Shown piece by piece: positions 57,410-64,000 of a stretch of 64,000 nt of DNA. The notes below the pieces were generated by a model. That model saw only the letters and a list, made by a program, of their open reading frames with translations, was not told the DNA's origin and ran no database searches. Position 1 is the stretch's first letter, and each line of letters begins with the position of its first letter. This DNA is from Stieleria marina (lineage in GTDB: Bacteria > Planctomycetota > Planctomycetia > Pirellulales > Pirellulaceae): the NCBI GenBank assembly GCA_007741555.1, contig CP036526.1, positions 3,224,001 through 3,288,000 of the forward strand, in the 5' to 3' direction. Both the position numbers and the translations under genes were made by a program.

Positions 57410-58567
57410 ATGGATCACTCGCTCTCCGAGGCTTCTGGAGATTCGCCGCCGCTTTCTGCCGACGTCAGCCCGGACAGAACCGCGACGATCATGTTGGCGA
57501 TGTTGCCAAAAATCGGACCGCGAACCTTGGTGGCACTGCTAGATCATTTCGGCAGCGCGCAAGCGGTATTGGCGGCACCCGGTCCCGCTTTGGCTCAGGT
57601 TCCCGGAGTCGGCCCCAAGTTGATTCATACGATTCGAACGGCCCACCATCATGTTGATCTGGAGGGGCTGTTGAAGTGGTGCGATGAAAACGATTCGGAG
57701 ATTTTGGTGCAAGGAACATCGCAGTATCCTGCGCGGTTAAATGATCTGCCTGATGCGCCGCCCATGCTTTTTGTGCGTGGCGACATCACGACCGATGATC
57801 AACTGGCGGTGGCGATTGTCGGCACGCGGCACGCAACGCATTACGGGCTGAAACAGGCGGAGCGTTTTGGATACGCGTTGGCGAAAGCCGGGGTGACCGT
57901 TGTTAGTGGTTTGGCGCGTGGAATTGATGCGGCAGCACACAATGGTGCTCTCAATGCAGGCGGCAGGACGTTGGCGGTGCTGGGCAGCGGGCTCGGCCAA
58001 ATCTATCCCAGCGAACACGAAGGGCTGGCAAAGGCGGTCGCCGCCGACGGTGCGGTGGTTAGTGAGTACGCGCCAGATGCAAAACCGCGCGGCGGGATGT
58101 TTCCGCAACGCAATCGTTTGATCGCTGGTTTGTCGTTGGCCACCCTGGTTGTCGAAGCACCCGATCGCAGCGGAGCTTTGATTACAGCGCGAATGGCTGG
58201 CGAGCAGGGCCGTGAGGTTTTGGCTTTGCCCGGCAATGTGACAAGTCGCGCCTCACGCGGTTGCAATCAGTTGATTCGCGACGGAGCGACCTTAGTGCAA
58301 ACGGTCGACGATATCCTGGAGTCGCTTGGTCCGATGCGAGAATCGGTGACGACATCGGACGGCCATCAAGTGCGCAACGCTTCGGAGCTGAAGCTGAACG
58401 AGATCGAGCGCACTGTCTTAGAAGCGATCGATGCCGAAAGTACTCCGATCGATCAAGTCATCGCTCGGAGCGGACAAGCGACCCATCGTGTAATCGCGAC
58501 CATCAGCGTGCTAGAAATGCGTCGGCTTGTTCGACGATTAAGCGGTCAGTACGTCTCGCGAATCTAG
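57410..58567 (+). CDS. dprA: DNA-processing protein DprA (Smf)
   Basis: Loads RecA onto incoming single-stranded DNA in natural transformation and also occurs in non-competent bacteria. 385 residues from 57410, which has an AGGAAG ribosome binding site; a longer frame from 57245 adds an unconserved N-terminus. The Rossmann-like core shows VAIVGTRHATHYG, VVSGLARGIDAAAHNGAL, TLAVLGSGLGQIYPSEH, FPQRNRLIAGLS and SGALITARMAGEQGREVLAL. The C-terminal winged-helix domain (LNEIERTVLEAIDAESTPID) is present. Its stop lies 9 bp before the stop of the convergent lptB. Confidence 0.93.
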   Translation: MDHSLSEASGDSPPLSADVSPDRTATIMLAMLPKIGPRTLVALLDHFGSAQAVLAAPGPALAQVPGVGPKLIHTIRTAHHHVDLEGLLKWCDENDSEILVQGTSQYPARLNDLPDAPPMLFVRGDITTDDQLAVAIVGTRHATHYGLKQAERFGYALAKAGVTVVSGLARGIDAAAHNGALNAGGRTLAVLGSGLGQIYPSEHEGLAKAVAADGAVVSEYAPDAKPRGGMFPQRNRLIAGLSLATLVVEAPDRSGALITARMAGEQGREVLALPGNVTSRASRGCNQLIRDGATLVQTVDDILESLGPMRESVTTSDGHQVRNASELKLNEIERTVLEAIDAESTPIDQVIARSGQATHRVIATISVLEMRRLVRRLSGQYVSRI

Positions 58568-58576
58568 CCAAGCCGC

Positions 58577-59506
58577 TTAAACATCCGTGACGCGTGTCGG
58601 TCGTTTCAGCTTGGGTTGTTCCAAAGCAATTTTCTGTCCTCGACCACCTGCTTGCAGCGCCGCGCGACGCTCTTCGTCGTTTCGGAAGTGCGGTCGCGGT
58701 ACAACGGGATGCGGTGCAGCTGGCTGCGGTGCGGTTAGATGAGTAGGTCGCATTGTTGCGCCCTCCAAATCCCCCAAGTATTCCTCGCGAACCGTCGGGT
58801 GCTGCTTCACCTCTTCGGGCGGCCCCTGCACCAACACTTGGCCTTTGAAAATCACATAGCAACGATCGACCGTGCCAAGGATTTCTCGGGCGGCGTGGTC
58901 GGTGATCAAAACACTGATCTTGTTATCGCGCAGCTGTTGGATCACCCCTTGGATCGATTGCACGGTGACCGGGTCGATCCCCGCAAACGGTTCGTCCAGC
59001 ATCACGATCTTTGGATCGGACACCAAGCAGCGTGCGATTTCCAGGCGGCGTCGTTCTCCGCCGCTCAAGCCGGCCGCTTTGCTTTTGCGGATGTGAGTGA
59101 TGTTGAATTCTTCTAGCAGTTCTTCGGTGCGACGCTTGCGTGTTTTGCGATCGGCACCCAGAAGTTCCAGCAGTGACGAAATGTTCTGCTCGACTGTCAG
59201 CTTTTTAAAGACACTGGGCTCCTGAGGCAGGTAACCCATGTGGCCGTCGCGTGCGCGGCGAAACATCGGCCAGTCCGTCACATCTCTGCCATCCAAGAAC
59301 ACGCTGCCGCGGTCCGGTTCCACCATGCCACACATCATCCGAAAACTGGTTGATTTGCCGGCACCATTGGGACCCAGCAAACCAACGATTTCGGATTGGC
59401 CGACGTGTAGATTCACGCCGTCGACAACGCGGCGGCGACCGTACGTTTTCTGAAGACCGACGGCTTCCAAAATCGGCAGTGTATCGTCGTGGTTCGATTC
59501 AATCAT
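58577..59506 (-). CDS. lptB: LPS export ABC transporter ATP-binding protein LptB
   Basis: ATPase of the Lpt complex that moves lipopolysaccharide to the outer membrane. 309 residues with AGAAGGA as ribosome binding site. Motifs: Walker A GLLGPNGAGKST, Q-loop region LPQEPSVFKKLTVEQN (typical of LptB), signature LSGGERRRLEIAR, Walker B IVMLDEPFAGIDP and H-loop ITDH. The C-terminal 70 residues (HLTAPQPAAPHPVVPRPHF onward) are a Pro/His-rich extension absent in most LptB proteins. Its neighbour is the signal peptidase gene. Confidence 0.93.
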   Translation of the reverse strand: MIESNHDDTLPILEAVGLQKTYGRRRVVDGVNLHVGQSEIVGLLGPNGAGKSTSFRMMCGMVEPDRGSVFLDGRDVTDWPMFRRARDGHMGYLPQEPSVFKKLTVEQNISSLLELLGADRKTRKRRTEELLEEFNITHIRKSKAAGLSGGERRRLEIARCLVSDPKIVMLDEPFAGIDPVTVQSIQGVIQQLRDNKISVLITDHAAREILGTVDRCYVIFKGQVLVQGPPEEVKQHPTVREEYLGDLEGATMRPTHLTAPQPAAPHPVVPRPHFRNDEERRAALQAGGRGQKIALEQPKLKRPTRVTDV

Positions 59507-59549
59507 TCTATTGAGATCCTTCTCGTTTACTGAGTGGCCAACGGCGCGA

Positions 59550-61622
59550 TCAGCGAATCAATTTGAAGCGTTTAAGGTTAGGCGTCATCGGAACAGGCGC
59601 ATCCCACGGGTGTGGCCAAAAGACCAGCAGAGCCTTGCCGACCAACAAATCGCGCGGGACATAGTCGGCTTCGGACCACGTGTAGGCATGTTCGCTGATG
59701 CGTGGCGGTAACCCGTGACCCAATTTCGTATTGGCCCAACAGCGAGCATCCAGACTGGCAGGGCTGTTGTCACCCATCGGAAAGAACTGGTCTTCTTCCA
59801 TCGTAAACGACACACTGCGGCGTGCTTGCCAGATGGCTAGGTCGCCCCACACGTCGGGTTGAGTAAACAGGGTTTGGATTTCACGTTCGGACAATCCCCC
59901 ACCACCTAGTCGACGGTTGACTTCCATGTTGTAGTCCAGCATTTCGCCGCTGCCAGTCTTTGTCGCGATGTAGTACTTATCGCGATCGACTCGTAAACGA
60001 TGAATCGTTCCTTTGCCGCCTTGCAGTGCAATGCCGACAGGAGCCGCGTCCAGTGGGTGCTTGCCAGCTGCGTAATGCGGGAAATCCGTTTCCGGTGTCA
60101 GGAACGACTCGGAATTGTAGGTCGTGGGCGTATCAAAACTGATCAAATCATCGTCGACCCACAGCAGCAGTTGGTCGTCGCAATTGCTGAAACGTATTTG
60201 ATGTTTGGAACCCGCTAGCAGCGACGTGCTGGCTGTCGCCGAGACGTTGGACGTGCCATCGGCATCGCTGAACGAGAGCGACTCGCCGTCCCGGTTGATG
60301 GTCAGCGTGGCCACTCCGGTGCTGAGATCGACGTGACACTGAAACTGAATTCCGGCTTCGACCAGTTCCAGAATTAGGGATTTACAATCGGCCGCAGGTT
60401 CGACTTCTGTTTCGCATATCAGGTCTCCGACCCAGTGCATGCCGTCGAGGCCCAAGTTGTACTGGCTTGCTCCGTAAGTCGCTTCGCGTCCAAACTGGTC
60501 AGGCGATTCCCCCGATTGGTAGTCCGGATTGAATTCTACTGCGTCGCCTACGAACACTCGTTTGACGGTGCCGGCCATCCCTGACACCAGCCCGGCGATG
60601 CCGCCTCGTCCAGGACGGCGCTGCCCCGGTGCCAGGTCATAGACATACGGCGTAGGGACTTGGACAAAGCTATTGTAGGCGTAGAAGTCCGTGATCAAAC
60701 GGCTGGAATACGGATCCACCACAGCAAGGCTTTCGCCTCGATCAGCCGCTTGCCACTGATCGGGCGAGGGCCAGCGATGAAAATAACGCAGCCACTCGGG
60801 TTGATCGGTTGCAGCAACGGTCGCCTGAAAACCGTCCGCATCGCGTTTGATTTGCCACGAATCAGTCGTTGGCTGGCTAGCGTTCTGACGCCACGGTTGC
60901 CATCTGCTGGGGTAGTCGGATTTGATCAGTGTTGCGGATTGAAAATCGGTGTCGTAAACGTGATGACGCATTGCCAGTAGTTTTTCGGCCGGCTTGCGAA
61001 TGATCGCGTCACTTTGTTCGTCCGCATCCAGATCGCGTCGGTACACGTCGCCGTGGTGAACCGTCAGCGTTTCTTCGGGGAGCCCAACCAACCGTTTGAT
61101 GTAGTTTTGTTTTGGATTGCCCGGGAATTTAAAAACGATCACATCGAAGCGTTCCGGATCCGCCAGCGCGTACGCAAACTTGCTGACCAAGATTCGATCG
61201 CCGTTAAACGTCTGGTGCGCTGCATTGTTGGCCAGATCCATTGCGTTGACGTGACGACAGTTTGGACAAACGCCACCGATGACGGTATTGCTCATCCGGT
61301 TTTCGTAACGCTCTAAGCTGGCACCCACTGGGAAATTCTGTTCGCAGCGATCGCAGAACAGATCTTTGTGGGCACCCATCAGCGTCGGTGCCATCGAACC
61401 GGTCGGAATCACGAACGCTTCGGCAATGAAGGCGCGAAACAGCAGCGCCAAGATAAACGCCACCACCAACGCTTCGGCGGTCTCTCGCATGCCTTCGGTG
61501 CGAATCTTTTCTGCTCGAATCACGCCGGGGCCACGCAAGTCCGGCTCCGCCGCGGCTTCGATATTGGAAGACGCGTCCGTCGTGCTGGTCGAAGCTTTCT
61601 TCTTTGATTTGTCGCGGTTCAT
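59550..61622 (-). CDS. Signal peptidase I with zinc-ribbon-like insertion and large periplasmic insert
   Basis: 690 residues in the form starting at 61622. An N-terminal charged segment (MNRDKSKKKASTSTTDASS) and one transmembrane helix (ALVVAFILALLFRAFIAEAF) precede the catalytic serine S76 (VIPTGSMAPT); the catalytic lysine is K176 (NYIKRLVGLPEE). Between them a CDRC...CPNC pair (C90/C93 and C119/C122) forms a zinc-ribbon-like insertion. A long extracytoplasmic insert (about 200-590) contains beta-rich sequence such as DPYSSRLITDFYAY and RFSNCDDQLLLWVDD. The GDNSPASLDARCW motif closes the fold near 635. It is divergent from the HEAT/TPR gene. Confidence 0.9.
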   Translation of the reverse strand: MNRDKSKKKASTSTTDASSNIEAAAEPDLRGPGVIRAEKIRTEGMRETAEALVVAFILALLFRAFIAEAFVIPTGSMAPTLMGAHKDLFCDRCEQNFPVGASLERYENRMSNTVIGGVCPNCRHVNAMDLANNAAHQTFNGDRILVSKFAYALADPERFDVIVFKFPGNPKQNYIKRLVGLPEETLTVHHGDVYRRDLDADEQSDAIIRKPAEKLLAMRHHVYDTDFQSATLIKSDYPSRWQPWRQNASQPTTDSWQIKRDADGFQATVAATDQPEWLRYFHRWPSPDQWQAADRGESLAVVDPYSSRLITDFYAYNSFVQVPTPYVYDLAPGQRRPGRGGIAGLVSGMAGTVKRVFVGDAVEFNPDYQSGESPDQFGREATYGASQYNLGLDGMHWVGDLICETEVEPAADCKSLILELVEAGIQFQCHVDLSTGVATLTINRDGESLSFSDADGTSNVSATASTSLLAGSKHQIRFSNCDDQLLLWVDDDLISFDTPTTYNSESFLTPETDFPHYAAGKHPLDAAPVGIALQGGKGTIHRLRVDRDKYYIATKTGSGEMLDYNMEVNRRLGGGGLSEREIQTLFTQPDVWGDLAIWQARRSVSFTMEEDQFFPMGDNSPASLDARCWANTKLGHGLPPRISEHAYTWSEADYVPRDLLVGKALLVFWPHPWDAPVPMTPNLKRFKLIR

Positions 61623-61990
61623 GGAGGCTTGGTCGCTCTGGAAGCCTGGCGGCGATCCGAAGCAGGTAGGGGAAACGAGAGAAAATGGGAAAACAGCCGG
61701 TCGCATCGTAGCTGTTTTGCCCTACTTGCGAAACTTCGATCTAAACACGCCGATCTTGGCAAACTAGGCGGTATTTGGGGCGAATGAGCCCGAAGCCCAG
61801 TTCTGCTTGGCGGGCAAATGCAAAGTCTTGGCGGCGGCATCGATCGCAGCAGAGCAACAATTTCGTGAAACTGCCATCGCTCGGGCATTCGCTGCCGCGG
61901 ATCGGTTTTGACACCGGGCTAGGATTTGGGAAGATACTGATGTGAAAGACCACGTCCGCCTCTCGATTTTTCTTTGGCTGAACACTCCGA

Positions 61991-63919
61991 ATGTGCCCCC
62001 ATCTGCTCCCAAACGCACCCGTTTCCAAACAGAACGGCTCGATCATTCCTTTCACCAATCAGATTTTTGACCGCAGCCATCGATCGCGTGTCTGGATTTT
62101 CTTGTTGCTGGCGTTTTGCTGGACGGTTTCGATTGATGCGCCATGTCTTGCGCAGGACGTCGTCGACAGCGGCGAAGTTTCGGCGCTGATCGATCAGCTG
62201 GGGGATGACAGTTACGTCATTCGAACGCAGGCAAAAGAAAAATTGCAGCAGTTGGGGCTGGAGGCCTTTGAAGAACTGCAAGCGGCTCAGTTTCATCCCG
62301 ACAGCGAAATCGTTTCGGCCGCTCGATTCCTGATCAACAGCTTTTTAGTCAGTTGGTCCAAGGAAACGGATCCCGCCGAAGTACGCGCCGCATTGTTTGA
62401 ATACAGCGCTCAAGATATTGACGAACGAGGGAGTCGAATTCAGCGGATTGCCGCGTTGCCGGATCGCCAAGGCGTTGACGCTCTGGTTCGCGTGGCTCGC
62501 TACGATCCGGAGCCCTCGCTCAACCGCCAAGCCGCTCTGGCGCTGATGCAGCAACCGATGAGCCCTAACGTGACGGAATGCCGGCGGCAGGCTGAAATGA
62601 TCAGACAGGTGCTCGGCAAATCAGATCGACAGTCTTCGCAATGGTTGCGCGTGTATGCCCAAGATCTTCAGGATCAATCCTATTCAGTGGATCCCTGGCG
62701 AAAGCTGATCAAACAACAGCGCCGCGAAATCGATGCCAATACTTCGCAGCAGACCACTCGAGCGTCGGTGTTGTCACTGGTGCGAACCTGCGCGGGACGC
62801 GCCGCCGAAATGGGCGAGCGGGATGAAGCGATTTCGATTTCGAATCAGAACATCGATCTTATTCCACCGACGACACGCGATTTGGTCGAAGCCTGCAATT
62901 GGGCCAGCGACACACGGTTGCACGAATTTGTACTGGAATTGCAACAAGCAAACTCGCGACTGTTTTCTGGGCATCCTCGTTTGCTTTACGGAGCCGCCGA
63001 GGCAAAGTTGGTTGGTGGGAACGATGCGGAGGCGGACAAACTGGCGACGCAGGCGTTGGCGATTCGGGCTTTCCCAAAAACAGAGAAGGACAAAGAAAAA
63101 CTGTCCGATGATGATATCGACGGCATCGCGCAGGCACACCTGTTACTCGCCCAGGAGCTGCTTGAACGCGGACTGTTTGACTGGGCCGAGGGAGAGTATC
63201 AATCGATCCTGGACGGTGTTGAAGTGACGTCCGTTACCGGTGCTCGAACACGGCGTTACATGTCCGAAATGATCGGCGAACTTCTGCGTCACAAAGATGC
63301 CATTGCGATCTTGGAACCTTTGGTGGATCGGGTGCGCAAAGACGACCTGCTTCGCAAGCGACTCAATGCAAGTTACGTCCGACTGGCATTTATGGAAGGT
63401 AAGCTGGAGTTTCATCGTGCAATGGTCGCCAAAGGGGACGGCCAGATGGAACAGGCGCGGCTGCTGTTGAAGCAATCCTTTGATACCTACCCCGATAACG
63501 TGGATGTTCTGATCGAAATGTATCGGACCGAAGGAGACGAGGATTGGAAGGGGATGGTCGAGCGATTGGTCCGCTTCCGAACCCAACAAGTTGATGCGAG
63601 CGTCAGAGAGAAAGAAAATCTTCACAGACGATTTGGGAAACAACTGGGGTCGACGGAGCTTCTCTCGCAGTACCTAAACGAATACGCTTGGTTGGTTTCC
63701 AACACGACGGGCGATTACGAAAAAGCACTTGCAGCCAGCAAACGATCGCTGGAGCTGATGCCCGATGATGCTGCCATGTTGGATACCCTTGCACGATGCT
63801 ATCTGGCGCTGGGGCGGTATGAGGAAGCGGCCGAAGCTCAGCAGCGTGCGTTGGATTTGATGCCTCATTCGCCTCCCATGGTGCGTCAGATGAAAGAAAT
63901 TCAATCCCTTCTGGAATAG
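61991..63919 (+). CDS. Secreted HEAT/TPR-repeat protein of unknown function
   Basis: 642 residues. A signal peptide-like helix (VWIFLLLAFCWTVSIDAPCLAQ) sits after a 33-residue N-terminal extension, so the true start may lie further in although no good internal start codon is seen. The N-terminal part (about 60-240) is helical and HEAT-like (GDDSYVIRTQAKEKLQQLGL). The C-terminal part has TPR-like repeats, clearest in the last 60 residues (YEKALAASKRSLELMPDDAA and YEEAAEAQQRALDLMPHSPP). Likely a periplasmic scaffold; no specific role can be named. It ends about 80 bp before the window edge. Confidence 0.8.
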   Translation: MCPHLLPNAPVSKQNGSIIPFTNQIFDRSHRSRVWIFLLLAFCWTVSIDAPCLAQDVVDSGEVSALIDQLGDDSYVIRTQAKEKLQQLGLEAFEELQAAQFHPDSEIVSAARFLINSFLVSWSKETDPAEVRAALFEYSAQDIDERGSRIQRIAALPDRQGVDALVRVARYDPEPSLNRQAALALMQQPMSPNVTECRRQAEMIRQVLGKSDRQSSQWLRVYAQDLQDQSYSVDPWRKLIKQQRREIDANTSQQTTRASVLSLVRTCAGRAAEMGERDEAISISNQNIDLIPPTTRDLVEACNWASDTRLHEFVLELQQANSRLFSGHPRLLYGAAEAKLVGGNDAEADKLATQALAIRAFPKTEKDKEKLSDDDIDGIAQAHLLLAQELLERGLFDWAEGEYQSILDGVEVTSVTGARTRRYMSEMIGELLRHKDAIAILEPLVDRVRKDDLLRKRLNASYVRLAFMEGKLEFHRAMVAKGDGQMEQARLLLKQSFDTYPDNVDVLIEMYRTEGDEDWKGMVERLVRFRTQQVDASVREKENLHRRFGKQLGSTELLSQYLNEYAWLVSNTTGDYEKALAASKRSLELMPDDAAMLDTLARCYLALGRYEEAAEAQQRALDLMPHSPPMVRQMKEIQSLLE

Positions 63920-63980
63920 CTCGCTCTGCGTCGGTCGCTTTGCTGTCAGCCATTTCTCTTGTGACGAAACACTCTCCTCC

Positions 63981-64000
63981 ATGCCACCGATCTTGTCTCA
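63981..64000 (+). CDS. Possible start of the next gene, cut by window edge
   Basis: An ATG at 63981 (ATG CCA CCG ATC TTG TCT) lies 61 bp after the TPR gene stop on the same strand. Only six codons are visible, so it may be real or chance. Confidence 0.25.

Overview
The window looks like chromosomal DNA of a planctomycete, most likely family Pirellulaceae (Rhodopirellula, Rubripirellula or Novipirellula relatives). Evidence: a secreted protein with an N-terminal LEPR-xLL-type sorting motif plus GEVED and dockerin segments (43545-47168); a very large secreted protein combining the membrane-bound-dehydrogenase-like propeller with a C-terminal CxxCH haem domain typical of the PVC group (29453-33352); a Ser/Thr kinase fused to a membrane sensor; a small lipoprotein with the GCRIC...GRVGSLF signature; and a signal peptidase I with a zinc-ribbon-like insertion. 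Genes lie on both strands in short runs. I see no rRNA, tRNA, CRISPR array, prophage or insertion sequence.

Layout. 1-5.7 kb: 5'-truncated glnE, then a sugar-acid dehydratase and a DHDPS/aldolase-family lyase, a plausible two-step sugar-acid breakdown cassette. 5.8-10.9 kb: lipoprotein, small membrane protein, aroA, and two secreted or membrane proteins of unknown role. 11-15.6 kb: a giant secreted VWA / secretin-N-like protein with a Gly-Met repeat. 15.6-16.7 kb: the longest gene-poor stretch, holding a likely minus-strand structured RNA that ends in a strong intrinsic terminator. 16.7-22.2 kb: bacillithiol-type deacetylase, der, family 4 uracil-DNA glycosylase and a divergent MurE-like protein. 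22.4-29.2 kb: sensor kinase, secreted amidohydrolase translationally coupled to an RlmM-like rRNA methyltransferase, zinc metallopeptidase, and a DUF218 envelope protein. 29.4-37.5 kb: PVC cytochrome-like protein, yidC with an inserted PDZ domain, and a eukaryote-type UMP-CMP kinase fused to an extra N-terminal module. 37.8-43.6 kb: TPR-deiminase fusion, an NtrB/NtrC-type two-component pair with overlapping genes, and a small unknown gene. 43.5-50.4 kb: dockerin amidohydrolase, PhoD-type phosphatase, and a membrane protein. 50.8-64 kb: rbgA, a uvrA-family gene, ligA, dprA, lptB, signal peptidase I, a HEAT/TPR protein and possibly the first bases of another gene.

How they fit together. Several genes serve DNA maintenance (family 4 UDG, UvrA, LigA, DprA), ribosome maturation (Der, RbgA, RlmM) and envelope biogenesis (YidC, LptB, signal peptidase I, MurE-like, DUF218). 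These are dispersed rather than in classical operons, as is usual for planctomycetes. The most unusual items are domain combinations in otherwise familiar families: GlnE with a degenerate deadenylylase site, YidC with a PDZ domain, the UMP-CMP kinase fusion, the MurE-like protein lacking ligase motifs, the TPR-deiminase, and the dockerin-bearing amidohydrolase. The orphan RNA at about 16.43-16.56 kb adds to these. Start codons were adjusted where a Shine-Dalgarno sequence, a signal peptide or family length supported a different start. All functional calls rest on motif recognition by eye, without database searches.
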